This document shows, one piece after another, positions 39,512-48,797 of a DNA stretch of 64,000 nucleotides. The notes beneath the pieces were generated by a model. It saw only the letters and a program-made list of their open reading frames with translations. It did not search any database and was not told where the DNA came from. The translations under genes and the position numbers were made by a program. The stretch's first letter is position 1. Every line of letters begins with the position of its first letter. The stretch lies in NCBI RefSeq assembly GCF_003244875.1, contig NZ_LXXZ01000048.1, positions 1 through 64,000 of the forward strand. Reading direction: 5' to 3'. The stretch comes from Stenotrophomonas sepilia (lineage in GTDB: Bacteria; Pseudomonadota; Gammaproteobacteria; Xanthomonadales; Xanthomonadaceae).

Positions 39512-42130
39512 TCACGCCACCTTGGCGCCTTCCAGGAAGTCCTGGGCGAAGCGCTGCAACACGCCACCGGCTTCGTAGATCGCCACTTCCTCGTCGCTGT
39601 CCAGGCGGCAGGTGACCGGCACGATCACGTCCTGGCCGTCGCGGCGGTGGATGACCAGGGTCAGCTCGGCGCGCGGGGTGCGCTCGCCGACCACATCGAA
39701 GGTTTCGGTGCCATCAATGCCCAGGGTCAGGCGGGTGGTGCCCGGCTTGAACTCCAGCGGCAGCACGCCCATGCCGATCAGGTTGGTACGGTGAATCCGT
39801 TCGAAGCCCTCGGCCACGATCGCCTCCACACCAGCCAGGCGCACGCCCTTGGCGGCCCAGTCACGCGAGCTGCCCTGGCCGTAGTCGGCACCGGCAATGA
39901 TGATCAGTGGCTGCTTGCGCTCCATGTAAGTCTCGATGGCTTCCCACATGCGCATCACCTTGCCTTCCGGCTCCACGCGCGCCAGCGAACCCTGCTTCAC
40001 GCTGCCGTCGTCGTTGCGCACCATCTCGTTGAACAGCTTCGGGTTGGCGAAGGTGGCGCGCTGCGCGGTCAGGTGGTCGCCGCGGTGGGTCGCGTAGGAA
40101 TTGAAGTCCTCTTCGGGCAGGCCCATTTTCGCCAGGTATTCACCGGCGGCACTGGAGGCCAGGATCGCGTTGGACGGCGACAGGTGGTCGGTGGTGATGT
40201 TGTCCGGCAGCACCGCCAGCGCGCGCATGCCCGACAGCGTGCGCTCACCGGCCAGTGCGCCCTCCCAGTACGGCGGACGGCGGATGTAGGTGCTCTGCGG
40301 GCGCCAGTCGTACAGGGGGCTGACCGCGGCGCCGTGCTCCACGCGCACATTGAACATCGGGTTGTAGACGCGGCGGAACTGCTCCGGCTTCACCGATGCC
40401 TTGACCACGGCGTCGATCTCGGCGTCGCTCGGCCAGATGTCCTTCAGGCGCACCTCGTTGCCGTCGGCGTCCACGCCCAGCACGTCCTTCTCGATGTCAA
40501 AGCGCACGGTGCCGGCGATGGCATAGGCGATCACCAGCGGCGGCGACGCCAGGAACGCCTGCTTCGCATACGGGTGGATGCGGCCATCGAAGTTGCGGTT
40601 GCCCGACAGCACGGCCGTGGCGTACAGGTCCCGGTCGATGATCTCCTGCTGGATGGCCGGATCGAGCGCGCCGCTCATGCCGTTGCAGGTGGTGCAGGCG
40701 AAGGCGACGATGCCGAAGCCCAGCTTCTCCAGGTCCGGCAGCAGGCCGGCCTCTTCCAGGTACAGCTGCACCGCCTTCGAGCCGGGCGCCAGCGAGGACT
40801 TCACCCACGGCTTGCGCAGCAGGCCGCGCTCGTTGGCCTTGCGTGCCAGCAGGCCGGCAGCGATCACGTTGCGCGGGTTGGAGGTGTTGGTGCAGCTGGT
40901 GATGGCGGCGATGATCACCGCGCCATCCGGCATCAGGCCCTGCGCCTGCTCGGCCTTGCCCGCTGCCAGCTTGGCCTCGTCGGCGATGCCGCGCTCGGCC
41001 AGCTCGGAAGTGGCCACGCGCTTGTGCGGGTTGGACGGGCCGGCCATGTTGCGCACCACGCTGGACAGGTCGAAGCGCAGCACGCGCTCGTACTGCGCGG
41101 TGGCCAGGTCGTCAGCCCACAGGCCAGTGGTGCGGGCGTAGTTCTCCACCAGCGCCACCTGCGATTCCTCGCGGCCGGTCAGGCGCAGGTAATCGATGGT
41201 CTGCCCGTCGATGTAGAACATCGCGGCGGTCGCGCCGTATTCGGGGCACATGTTGGAGATGGTGGCGCGGTCACCGATGGTCAGTGCCGCCGCCCCCTCG
41301 CCGAAGAATTCAAGGTACGCGCCGACCACGCGCTCCTTGCGCAGGAATTCGGTCAGCGCCAGCACCACGTCGGTGGCGGTGATGCCCGGCTGCGGCCTGC
41401 CGGTCAGCTCGACGCCGATGATGTCCGGCAGCCGCATCCACGAGGCACGACCGAGCATCACGTTCTCGGCTTCCAGGCCGCCCACACCGATCGCGATCAC
41501 GCCCAGCGCATCCACGTGCGGGGTGTGGCTGTCGGTGCCCACGCAGGTATCCGGGAAGGCCACGCCGTCCTGCACGTAGACCACCGGCGACATCTTCTCC
41601 AGGTTGATCTGGTGCATGATGCCGTTGCCCGGCGGAATCACGTCCACGTTCTGGAACGCCTGCTTGGTCCAGTCGATGAAGTGGAAACGGTCTTCGTTGC
41701 GGCGATCCTCGATCGCGCGGTTTTTCTCGAACGCCTGCGGGTCGAAACCACCGCACTCCACCGCCAGCGAGTGGTCGACGATCAGCTGCACCGGCACCAC
41801 CGGATTGACCTTGGCCGGGTCACCGCCCTTGTCGGCGATCGCATCGCGCAGGCCGGCCAGGTCAACCAGTGCGGTCTGGCCGAGGATGTCGTGGCAGACC
41901 ACACGCGCGGGGAACCATGGGAAATCGAGGTCGCGGCGGCGCTCGATCAGCTGCTTCAGCGAGTCGCCAAGCGTGGCCGGATCGCAGCGGCGCACCAGGT
42001 TCTCGGCCAGCACGCGCGAGGTGTACGGCAGAGTGGCGTAGGCGCCGGGCTGGATTGCATCGACGGCGGCGCGCGCGTCGAAATAGTCCAGCGCGCTGCC
42101 GGGGAGGTTCTTGCGGTAATCGGTATTCAT
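39512..42130 (-). CDS. acnD: Fe-S 2-methylcitrate dehydratase AcnD
   Basis: An 872-aa aconitase-family enzyme converting 2-methylcitrate to 2-methyl-trans-aconitate together with PrpF. Cluster cysteines are seen in ITSCTNTSNP and VAFACTTCNGMSG. Other signatures are GTDSHTPHVDALGV and ITTDHLSPSNAI. The N-terminus MNTDYRKNLPGSALDYFDARAAV is the AcnD rather than AcnA form. It lies between prpC (97 nt upstream) and parD. E. coli uses PrpD instead; Shewanella-type clusters use AcnD/PrpF. Confidence 0.96.
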   Translation of the reverse strand: MNTDYRKNLPGSALDYFDARAAVDAIQPGAYATLPYTSRVLAENLVRRCDPATLGDSLKQLIERRRDLDFPWFPARVVCHDILGQTALVDLAGLRDAIADKGGDPAKVNPVVPVQLIVDHSLAVECGGFDPQAFEKNRAIEDRRNEDRFHFIDWTKQAFQNVDVIPPGNGIMHQINLEKMSPVVYVQDGVAFPDTCVGTDSHTPHVDALGVIAIGVGGLEAENVMLGRASWMRLPDIIGVELTGRPQPGITATDVVLALTEFLRKERVVGAYLEFFGEGAAALTIGDRATISNMCPEYGATAAMFYIDGQTIDYLRLTGREESQVALVENYARTTGLWADDLATAQYERVLRFDLSSVVRNMAGPSNPHKRVATSELAERGIADEAKLAAGKAEQAQGLMPDGAVIIAAITSCTNTSNPRNVIAAGLLARKANERGLLRKPWVKSSLAPGSKAVQLYLEEAGLLPDLEKLGFGIVAFACTTCNGMSGALDPAIQQEIIDRDLYATAVLSGNRNFDGRIHPYAKQAFLASPPLVIAYAIAGTVRFDIEKDVLGVDADGNEVRLKDIWPSDAEIDAVVKASVKPEQFRRVYNPMFNVRVEHGAAVSPLYDWRPQSTYIRRPPYWEGALAGERTLSGMRALAVLPDNITTDHLSPSNAILASSAAGEYLAKMGLPEEDFNSYATHRGDHLTAQRATFANPKLFNEMVRNDDGSVKQGSLARVEPEGKVMRMWEAIETYMERKQPLIIIAGADYGQGSSRDWAAKGVRLAGVEAIVAEGFERIHRTNLIGMGVLPLEFKPGTTRLTLGIDGTETFDVVGERTPRAELTLVIHRRDGQDVIVPVTCRLDSDEEVAIYEAGGVLQRFAQDFLEGAKVA

Positions 42131-42227
42131 GGGCTGGCGGAATGCTTGGGGCGGGCCGGGTGCCGGCGGTGCGGCGGCGAAAGCATCCGGCCGGCACGCG
42201 GCCGGCCGGATGGGGACAGCAGGTGGA

Positions 42228-43385
42228 TCAGACGCGCTTGTCGATGGCGACGAAGTCGCGGTCTTCCGGACCGATGTAGTTGGCGCTCGGGCGGATGATC
42301 TTGCCGTCGATGCGCTGCTCGATGATGTGCGCGCTCCAGCCGGCGGTACGCGCGATCACGAACAGCGGGGTGAACATCGCGGTCGGCACGCCCATCATGT
42401 GGTAGCTGACGGCGCTGAACCAGTCCAGGTTCGGGAACATCTTCTTGATGTCCCACATCACCGATTCCAGGCGCTCGGCGATGTCGTACATCTTCATGCT
42501 CGACTGTTCTTCGGACAGCTCGCGGGCCACGTCCTTGATCACCTTGTTGCGCGGATCGGACACGGTGTAGACCGGATGGCCGAAGCCGATCACCACTTCC
42601 TTGCGCTCGACGCGGGCCTTGATGTCTTCCTCGGCCTCATCCGGATTGTCGTAGCGCTTCTGCACTTCGAACGCCACTTCATTGGCGCCGCCGTGCTTCG
42701 GGCCACGCAGTGCGCCGATGCCACCGCAGATCGCGCTGTACATGTCGCTGCCGGTACCGGCGATGACACGACAGGTGAAGGTCGAGGCGTTGAACTCGTG
42801 CTCGGCGTACAGGATCAGCGAGGTGTGCATCGCCTTCACCCACGAGTCCTGCGGCTTCTCGCCGTGCAGCAGGTGCAGGAAGTGGCCACCGATCGAGTCA
42901 TCGTCGGTTTCCACGTCGATGGCACGGCCGTTGTGGCTCCAGTGGTACCAGTACAGCAGCATCGAGCCGAGGCAGGCCATCAGCTTGTCGGCAATGTCGC
43001 GCGCGCCCGGATGGTTGTGGTCATCCTTCTCCGGCGCCACGCAGCCGAGCACGGACACACCGGTGCGCATCACGTCCATCGGGTGTGCCGACGGCGGCAG
43101 TTCTTCCAGCGCGGCCTTCACCGCGGCCGGGATGCCACGCAGCGACTTCAGCTTGGCCTTGTACGAAACCAGCTCGGCGCGGGTCGGCAGCTTGCCGTGC
43201 ACCAGCAGGTAGGCGATTTCCTCGAACTCGCTGGTGTTGGCCAGGTCCAGGATGTCGTAGCCACGGTAATGCAGGTCGTTGCCACTGCGGCCCACGCTGC
43301 ACAGCGCGGTGTTGCCGGCGGCGGTGCCGGACAGGGCGACGGACTTCTTCGGCTTGAAGGTCGGGGTTGCGGTCGTATCGTTCAT
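42228..43385 (-). CDS. prpC: 2-methylcitrate synthase
   Basis: A 385-aa citrate-synthase-family enzyme condensing propionyl-CoA with oxaloacetate. Active-site motifs are [14 protein letters not shown] and [16 protein letters not shown], and a C-terminal catalytic region has [20 protein letters not shown] precedes the ATG at 43385. It follows prpB by 35 nt. Confidence 0.96.
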   Translation of the reverse strand: MNDTTATPTFKPKKSVALSGTAAGNTALCSVGRSGNDLHYRGYDILDLANTSEFEEIAYLLVHGKLPTRAELVSYKAKLKSLRGIPAAVKAALEELPPSAHPMDVMRTGVSVLGCVAPEKDDHNHPGARDIADKLMACLGSMLLYWYHWSHNGRAIDVETDDDSIGGHFLHLLHGEKPQDSWVKAMHTSLILYAEHEFNASTFTCRVIAGTGSDMYSAICGGIGALRGPKHGGANEVAFEVQKRYDNPDEAEEDIKARVERKEVVIGFGHPVYTVSDPRNKVIKDVARELSEEQSSMKMYDIAERLESVMWDIKKMFPNLDWFSAVSYHMMGVPTAMFTPLFVIARTAGWSAHIIEQRIDGKIIRPSANYIGPEDRDFVAIDKRV

Positions 43386-43420
43386 GTTTCCCTCCGAAAC
43401 TTGATGGTGCAGGGTACTGC

Positions 43421-44314
43421 TTATTTCTTGGCGGCGAACAGCGCATCGAGCTGCTGCTCGAAGGCGTGGTAGCCGATGCGGTCGTAGAGTTCTTCGCGGG
43501 TCTGCATGGTTTCCACCACGTTGCGCTGGTGGCCATCGCGGCGCACCGCCTGGTAGACGTTCTCGGCCGCCTTGTTGGCCGCGCGGAACGCCGACAGCGG
43601 GAACAGCTGGATCGCAACTCCGGCCGAAGCCAGTTCATCGCGGCTGAACAGCGGGGTGGCACCGAATTCGGTGATGTTGGCCAGCACCGGCACCTTCACC
43701 GCGTCGACGAAGCGGCGGTAGGTATCCAGATCGTAGGCGGCCTCGGCGAAGATGCCGTCGGCACCGGCCTCGACACAGGCGATGGCGCGCTCGATGGCCT
43801 TGTCCACGCCGTCCACCTGGATGGCGTCGGTACGCGCGATCAGGAAGAAGTCCGGATCGGTCCTGGCATCGGCGGCCGCCTTCACCCGGTCCACCATTTC
43901 ACCCTGCGAGACGATTTCCTTGCCCGGACGGTGACCGCAGCGCTTGGCGCCGACCTGGTCTTCGATGTGGCAGGCGGCCGCGCCGGCCTTGATCAGCGAC
44001 TTCACGGTGCGCGCGATGTTGAACGCGCTCGGACCGAAGCCGGTGTCGATGTCAACCATCAGCGGCAGGTCGCAGACATCGGTGATGCGGCGCACGTCCA
44101 CCAGCACGTCTTCCAGGGTGTTGATGCCCAGATCCGGCAGGCCCAGCGAGCCCGCGGCAACACCGCCGCCGGACAGATAGATGGCGCGGAAGCCGGCGCG
44201 CTTGGCCAGCAGGGCGTGGTTGGCGTTGATGGCGCCGATCACCTGCAGCGGCGATTCGGCAGCCAGCGCCTCACGGAAGCGGGCACCGGCGGAGAAAGGG
44301 GCGGAAGCGGTCAT
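43421..44314 (-). CDS. prpB: 2-methylisocitrate lyase
   Basis: A 297-aa PEP mutase/isocitrate lyase superfamily enzyme that splits 2-methylisocitrate to pyruvate and succinate. The catalytic Cys motif is [14 protein letters not shown] and [16 protein letters not shown] give Mg and substrate ligands. ATG at 44314 ([10 protein letters not shown]). First gene of the prp operon, about 24 nt after the predicted sigma-54 transcription start, divergent from prpR. Confidence 0.97.
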   Translation of the reverse strand: MTASAPFSAGARFREALAAESPLQVIGAINANHALLAKRAGFRAIYLSGGGVAAGSLGLPDLGINTLEDVLVDVRRITDVCDLPLMVDIDTGFGPSAFNIARTVKSLIKAGAAACHIEDQVGAKRCGHRPGKEIVSQGEMVDRVKAAADARTDPDFFLIARTDAIQVDGVDKAIERAIACVEAGADGIFAEAAYDLDTYRRFVDAVKVPVLANITEFGATPLFSRDELASAGVAIQLFPLSAFRAANKAAENVYQAVRRDGHQRNVVETMQTREELYDRIGYHAFEQQLDALFAAKK

Positions 44315-44347
44315 GCGGCAATCCAGGTTGGAGAACGGATAGGTAGC

Positions 44348-44364
44348 CGCAAGCACCATGCCAA
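44348..44364 (-). promoter_or_regulatory. Sigma-54 (-24/-12) promoter of the prpB operon
   Basis: The minus strand reads TTGGCATGGTGCTTGCG: TGGCAT, five bases, TTGC, with the essential GG and GC separated by exactly 10 nt. This fits the RpoN consensus TGGCACG-N4-TTGC. The divergent gene encodes a sigma-54 activator, which supports the call. Confidence 0.85.
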
Positions 44365-44407
44365 GCTGCAAGCCGTTGATTTCACGGGGATGACCGCCAC
44401 GCGATAG

Positions 44408-44448
44408 TGAAACATATGAAACATTGAAACGGATGTATCATGAAACAT
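44408..44448. promoter_or_regulatory. Candidate PrpR binding region (TGAAACAT repeats)
   Basis: TGAAACAT occurs at 44408-44415, 44417-44424 and 44441-44448, with a partial copy TTGAAACG at 44424-44431. Bases 44431-44448 also form an 18-bp near-perfect palindrome GATGTATCATGAAACATC. The cluster lies about 45-85 nt upstream of the sigma-54 -24 element and just before the chosen prpR start, where an activator site is expected. Confidence 0.65.
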
Positions 44449-44468
44449 CCCGTCGACCTCGCGCCGCC

Positions 44469-46052
44469 ATGTACCTGCCCCGCTCCCTCCTGCGCCACGC
44501 CGACGCCGACCCCGGTCGCCCGGTGATCTGGACCGTCAGCGTTTCGCGCCTGACCGGCCTGCTCGGCGACGTCATTCCCGAGTTCGACCGCCGTGCGCGC
44601 ATCGAGCAGATCAACCTCGGCTTCGAGGAAGCGGTGGACGTGATCGGCCAACGGCTGCGCCGCGAGCACTGCGACGTGGTGATCGCCGGCGGCTCCAACG
44701 CGGCCTGGCTGCGCGGTCGGCTGGAGCTGCCACTGGTGCCGATCCAGGCCAATGGCTTCGACCTGATGGAAGCGTTGGCCCGTGCCCGCCGCATCGCCAG
44801 CCGCATCGGCCTGGTCACCCACGCCAGCGACGTACCGGCGTTCAGCAACTTCCAGCAGAGTTTCGGCCTGGATATCGAGCACCGCCGCTTCGTCACCCGC
44901 GAGGATGCGCGCGACTGCATCGCCGACCTGCGCGCCAACGGCATCGAGGTCATCGTCGGCACCGGCATGGCCATCGACCATGCCGAGCAGGCCGGCCTGC
45001 CCGGCGTGCTGCTCTATTCGGCTGACTCGGTGCGGCAGGCGTTCGAACATGCGCTGGAGCTGACCCAGGCCCTGGCCCGCTCCGGCGGCAACCACGCCGC
45101 CCCGCGCCGGCGCCCGGCAGCGCGTGCCGATGCGCATGAACTGCTCGGCGACAGCCAAGCGATGGCCCAGGTGCGCGCACAGATCGCGCTCTATGCACCG
45201 CATGACAGCACCGTACTGGTGACCGGCGAAACCGGCACCGGCAAGGAGCTGGTGGCGCGGCAGCTGCACGCAGCCAGTGGCCGTCGCGGACGCTTCGTGG
45301 CGCTGAACTGCGGCGCCATCAGCGAATCACTGCTGGAAGCGGAACTGTTCGGCTACAGCGATGGCGCCTTCACGGGTGCACGGCGCGGTGGTCGCGTCGG
45401 CCTGGTCGAGGCCGCCGATGGCGGTACGTTGTTCCTGGATGAAATCGGCGAACTGCCGCTGCCGTTGCAGACCCGCCTGCTGCGCGTGCTGGAAGAACGC
45501 GAGGTGCTGCGTGTCGGCGCTACCGAACCGACCGCAGTCGACCTGCGCGTGGTGGCCGCCACCCTGCAGTCGCTGGAGCAGCGCGCGGCGACCGGCAGCT
45601 TCCGTCGCGACCTGTATTACCGGCTGGCCGCACTACGCATCGCCCTGCCCCCGCTGCGTGCGCGGCGCAGTGACATCCCGCTGCTGGCACAGCACTTCTT
45701 CCGCAAGCTGCGTGGCATCGACGCGCCATTGGATGCGGAGGCACTGGCGGTACTGAGCGCGGCCGAGTGGCCGGGAAACGTGCGCGAACTGCGCAATCTG
45801 GTGGATCGACTACGCATCCACTGGCAGCCTGGGGAAGGATTGATCGATGCAGCGCGTCTGCTGCAGCTCGCGCCCGAACTGGTGAAAGAAAGCGCCACCA
45901 TGTTGCCGCTGGAAAGCAACGGCAAGCGTCCGCCGCGCGCGCAGTTGGAAACGCTGTTGCAGGATCACCGCAATGACCGTGAGGGCATGGCACAGGCGTT
46001 AGGGGTATCCCGCACCACGCTGTGGCGCTGGCTGCGCGCGGAGGGGCTGTAG
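44469..46052 (+). CDS. prpR: PrpR, sigma-54-dependent propionate catabolism activator
   Basis: A 527-aa enhancer-binding protein. The N-terminal PrpR_N sensor domain (about 15-190) is thought to bind 2-methylcitrate. The AAA+ domain (about 225-455) has Walker A GETGTGKE, the sigma-54 contact loop GAFTGA (present as [11 protein letters not shown]) and Walker [15 protein letters not shown]-terminal Fis-type HTH ([15 protein letters not shown]) ends the protein. Start 44469 (MYLPRSLL) chosen because earlier in-frame starts at 44424/44433 fall inside the repeated operator. Its stop TAG is part of the GTAG of a SMAG repeat. Confidence 0.94.
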   Translation: MYLPRSLLRHADADPGRPVIWTVSVSRLTGLLGDVIPEFDRRARIEQINLGFEEAVDVIGQRLRREHCDVVIAGGSNAAWLRGRLELPLVPIQANGFDLMEALARARRIASRIGLVTHASDVPAFSNFQQSFGLDIEHRRFVTREDARDCIADLRANGIEVIVGTGMAIDHAEQAGLPGVLLYSADSVRQAFEHALELTQALARSGGNHAAPRRRPAARADAHELLGDSQAMAQVRAQIALYAPHDSTVLVTGETGTGKELVARQLHAASGRRGRFVALNCGAISESLLEAELFGYSDGAFTGARRGGRVGLVEAADGGTLFLDEIGELPLPLQTRLLRVLEEREVLRVGATEPTAVDLRVVAATLQSLEQRAATGSFRRDLYYRLAALRIALPPLRARRSDIPLLAQHFFRKLRGIDAPLDAEALAVLSAAEWPGNVRELRNLVDRLRIHWQPGEGLIDAARLLQLAPELVKESATMLPLESNGKRPPRAQLETLLQDHRNDREGMAQALGVSRTTLWRWLRAEGL

Positions 46053-46113
46053 AGCCGGGCCCATGCTCGGCTGCGCGTGCGGAAACATCAGCCGAGCATG
46101 GGCTCGGCTCTAC
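46049..46113. repeat. SMAG repeat dimer supplying both flanking stop codons
   Basis: GTAGAGCCGGGCCCATGCTCGGCT and its inverse ending AGCCGAGC..CTCTAC. The TAG of the left GTAG (46050-46052) ends prpR. The TAG of the right GTAG (46110-46112, minus strand) ends the convergent NIF3-like gene. Confidence 0.85.
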
Positions 46114-46469
46114 AACGGCTGCCCACCCGTCAGCAGCAGCTCGACTTCCTCCACCTGCACCACCGGCACCCGCCACGGATGATGCGGCACGATGCCCTGC
46201 TCGAAGATGCGCTGCAACCGCTGCGGATCCCGAGGCAGGCAGAACTCCAGGCGCACGCTGTCAACCACTTCCGTGCGCCCCTCCTGCCCCTGGACGGGCG
46301 ATGCACCCACCCGCGGGCGGAACTGCTCGAACCCCGGCGCCGACCACCACATGCCGTGCTCGTAGTCACCCGCCGCCAGGGCATCCACCGCAAGGATGCC
46401 CTGCTTCACTGCGTCCAGTGCTGCCGACGGCACGAACACCACCACGCGGTACAGCGGCAGGCGTTGCAT
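46110..46469 (-). CDS. NIF3/YqfO-like CutA-fold protein
   Basis: A 119-aa stand-alone protein resembling the CutA-like insert of YqfO/NIF3 family proteins, with YRVVVFVPSAALDAVKQGILAVDA at the N-terminus, GDYEHGMWWSAPGFEQFRP, and a C-terminal VPHHPWRVPVVQVEEVELL. Function is not known; trimeric signalling or metal binding has been suggested for the fold. It lies 9 nt downstream of pdxH on the same strand, so probably the same transcript. Its stop codon lies in the SMAG dimer. Confidence 0.75.
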   Translation of the reverse strand: MQRLPLYRVVVFVPSAALDAVKQGILAVDALAAGDYEHGMWWSAPGFEQFRPRVGASPVQGQEGRTEVVDSVRLEFCLPRDPQRLQRIFEQGIVPHHPWRVPVVQVEEVELLLTGGQPL

Positions 46470-46478
46470 CAGTCAGCC

Positions 46479-47078
46479 TTACGGGTACAGCAGTCGCTTG
46501 CTCCAGCGCCCTTCAGCACCGGCTTCATAGCACCAGCGCTCGTGCAGGCGGAACTGCGCGCCGTACCAGAACTCGATGCGGTCAGGCACCACGCGCAGGC
46601 CGCTCCAGCCGTCCGGGCGCGGAACGTCCTGGCCCTCGAAGCGGGCTTCGACCTCGGCCACGCGCGCGTCGAACTCCTCGCGCGTGGCCAGCGTCTTCGA
46701 CTGCTGCGAGGCCCAGGCACCGATCTGGCTCATGCGCGGGCGGCTGGCGAAATAGGCATCGGCCTCTGCATCGGCCACCTGCTCGACACGACCTTCGATG
46801 CGCACCTGGATGCCGGCCTCGCGCAGGCTGCGCCACAGGAACAGCAGTGCAGCCTGCGGATTGGCCTGCAGCTCCCGGCCCTTGTGGCTGCCCAGGTGGG
46901 TGTAGAACACGAAGCCACGCTCATCGAACGCCTTCAGCAGCACGGTGCGCGCCGAGGGACGGCCGTGCGTATCGGCGGTCGCCACGGTCATGGCGTTCGG
47001 CTCGACCTCGCGGCTCTGCCTGGCCTCTTCGAACAGGCTGGCAAACGTGGACAGGGCTTCGGCGTACAGGTCGCTCAT
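46479..47078 (-). CDS. pdxH: Pyridoxine/pyridoxamine 5'-phosphate oxidase
   Basis: A 199-aa FMN flavoprotein that makes pyridoxal 5'-phosphate in the salvage and de novo B6 pathways. FMN-binding and substrate motifs are [21 protein letters not shown] in part, [17 protein letters not shown], and the family-typical C-terminal dimer motif [24 protein letters not shown] (in part) ending RLLYP. ATG at 47078. Divergent from the kinase gene with only 40 nt between starts. PLP also serves GcvP elsewhere in the window. Confidence 0.96.
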   Translation of the reverse strand: MSDLYAEALSTFASLFEEARQSREVEPNAMTVATADTHGRPSARTVLLKAFDERGFVFYTHLGSHKGRELQANPQAALLFLWRSLREAGIQVRIEGRVEQVADAEADAYFASRPRMSQIGAWASQQSKTLATREEFDARVAEVEARFEGQDVPRPDGWSGLRVVPDRIEFWYGAQFRLHERWCYEAGAEGRWSKRLLYP

Positions 47079-47118
47079 GATTGCGTTCTTCTCACACGGA
47101 TTGGGCTATTGTGGCTGC

Positions 47119-47946
47119 ATGGTCGCTGCTGCGTATATGCCCCAGGTGAAAGGATTCCCCGAAACATTGGCCGAACAGGTGCTGGACGACGCACTGGGCA
47201 GTGGCGCAGCGGTTCCAGTATTGGCGATCAGCGGCCTGCAGGGGAGCGGCAAATCGACGCTGGCCGCGCAGGTCGTGGCCCGCGCCCAGGCGCGCGGCCT
47301 GAACGCGGCCACGCTGTCAATCGATGATGTCTACCTGACCCGCGCACAGCGCCAACGGCTTGCCCGCCAGGTGCATCCACTGCTGATCACCCGGGGCCCG
47401 CCGGCCACCCATGACCTGCCGCTGGCCCACGCAGTGCTGGATGCGGTGGCCGCACGCCAGCCCTTCGCGATGCCGCGTTTCGACAAGCTGGCCGACGAAC
47501 GCCTGCCAGAAGCGCAATGGCCGCGCCTGCAACAACCGCTGGACCTGCTGGTGTTCGAAGGCTGGTTCCTGGGCACGCCCGCGCAGGATGACGACGCGCT
47601 GGACAGCCCGTTGAACGCACTGGAACGCGAGGCCGACGCCGATGGCCGCTGGCGGCGCTGGTGCAACCAGGCGCTGGCCCGCGACTACCCGGCGCTGTGG
47701 CAGCGCTGCGACCGGCTATGGTTCCTTCAGCCGCCGGATTTCTCGGTGGTACCGCGCTGGCGCTGGCAGCAGGAACAGAACCTGCAGGCCGCGCAGCCGG
47801 GCCGGCACGGCATGAGCCGGCCACAGCTGGAGCGCTTCGTGCAGTACTACGAGCGGGTCAGTCGACAGGCACTGCACACCCTGCCCGCCCTCGCCGACCA
47901 CGTGGTGGTACTGGATGGCCAGCGCCAGGTGCAAGACGTGCGCTGA
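47119..47946 (+). CDS. P-loop kinase, D-glycerate 3-kinase-like (COG4240)
   Basis: A 275-aa cytoplasmic protein of the GLYK/uridine-kinase-like P-loop group. Walker A is SGLQGSGKSTLA (about residues 40-51). IDDVYLTRAQRQ follows, and then LLVFEGWFLG as the Walker-B-like segment and RWRWQQEQNL further on. Related proteins phosphorylate D-glycerate; substrate here is unproven. ATG 47119 or 47137; neither has a visible ribosome binding site, and only 40 nt separate it from divergent pdxH, so a leaderless transcript is possible. It is convergent with dodecin, 6 nt apart. Confidence 0.8.
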   Translation: MVAAAYMPQVKGFPETLAEQVLDDALGSGAAVPVLAISGLQGSGKSTLAAQVVARAQARGLNAATLSIDDVYLTRAQRQRLARQVHPLLITRGPPATHDLPLAHAVLDAVAARQPFAMPRFDKLADERLPEAQWPRLQQPLDLLVFEGWFLGTPAQDDDALDSPLNALEREADADGRWRRWCNQALARDYPALWQRCDRLWFLQPPDFSVVPRWRWQQEQNLQAAQPGRHGMSRPQLERFVQYYERVSRQALHTLPALADHVVVLDGQRQVQDVR

Positions 47947-47952
47947 GCGCGC

Positions 47953-48156
47953 CTATTCCACCAGGAAGGTCACCCGCAGGTTGACCCGCCACTCGGTGAT
48001 CTCGCCGCTGCCATTGGTGACCACCTTGGTCTCGTTCACCCAGGCGCCCTGGATGCCCTTGACCGTCTCGGAGACCTTCTTCAGCCCACTGCGCACGGCG
48101 TCCTCCACGCTTTTCGGCGAGGAGGCGGTGATTTCGATGACCTTGGCGACCGTCAT
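47953..48156 (-). CDS. Dodecin, flavin-binding dodecamer
   Basis: A 67-aa small protein that stores flavin in a dodecameric shell. It starts MTVAKVIEITASSPKSVEDAV and has the flavin-stacking Trp in GAWVNETKV and the usual C-terminal WRVNLRVTFLVE. ATG 48156. The extra N-terminal residues in the longer frame are intergenic. Monocistronic. Confidence 0.92.
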   Translation of the reverse strand: MTVAKVIEITASSPKSVEDAVRSGLKKVSETVKGIQGAWVNETKVVTNGSGEITEWRVNLRVTFLVE

Positions 48157-48254
48157 GGCCTGTACTCCGGCTGGCGCGGGAGACCCCGCAGGAACACCTA
48201 CCCTGACGTGAAGGACGTAAAGGCCAGGGCACGGAGGTGTTAGCATCACAGGGC

Positions 48255-48797
48255 ATGAATCCTGCTCCGAACCTGATCCTGATCGGCCCGATGGGCGCCG
48301 GCAAAACCTGCATCGGCCGCCGCCTGGCCGAGCGCTTCACGCTGGACTTCGTGGACGTCGACCAGGCCATCGTCGATGCCGCCGGCGCCAGCATCCCGAC
48401 CATTTTCGAGCACACCGGCGAAGCCGGCTTCCGCAGCCATGAGCGGCAGGCCCTGGCCCGCGTGCTGGAAGGCCGCGGCCAATTGGTCTCCACCGGCGGC
48501 GGCGCGGTGCTGGACCCCGGCAACCGCGCATTGATTGCCCGGCGCGGCTTCGTGGTCTACCTGCGGGTCGGCGTGGCCGCGCAGCTGGAGCGCCTGGCCC
48601 GCGACAAGGGCAGGCCGCTGCTGCAGCGCCCGGACCGCGAGCAGGTACTGCATGATCTGGCCGCACAGCGCGACCCGCTGTACCGAGAACTGGCCGACCT
48701 CACCCTCGATACCGACCCGTATACCGCTGCCGACGCGACTGCCCAACTGGTAGTCAAGCTGGCCACGCAATGGCAGCGCCAGGACATGACCGCATGA
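48255..48797 (+). CDS. aroK: Shikimate kinase
   Basis: A 180-aa enzyme of the aromatic amino acid pathway that phosphorylates shikimate at O-3. The P-loop [13 protein letters not shown] is near the N-terminus. The shikimate-binding Asp is in DVDQAIV, the Arg in [10 protein letters not shown] and GGGAV. The lid Arg is in RDKGRPLL. Its stop codon overlaps the aroB start (ATGA). Confidence 0.96.
   Translation: MNPAPNLILIGPMGAGKTCIGRRLAERFTLDFVDVDQAIVDAAGASIPTIFEHTGEAGFRSHERQALARVLEGRGQLVSTGGGAVLDPGNRALIARRGFVVYLRVGVAAQLERLARDKGRPLLQRPDREQVLHDLAAQRDPLYRELADLTLDTDPYTAADATAQLVVKLATQWQRQDMTA

Noticed and set aside
39374-42298. 974-codon plus-strand frame opposite acnD
   Set aside because: Shadow frame; acnD on the minus strand has all aconitase motifs.
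44424-44468. Earlier starts for prpR (TTG 44424, ATG 44433)
   Set aside because: They fall inside the TGAAACAT repeats and lack ribosome binding sites; the conserved protein begins near 44469. Not fully excluded.
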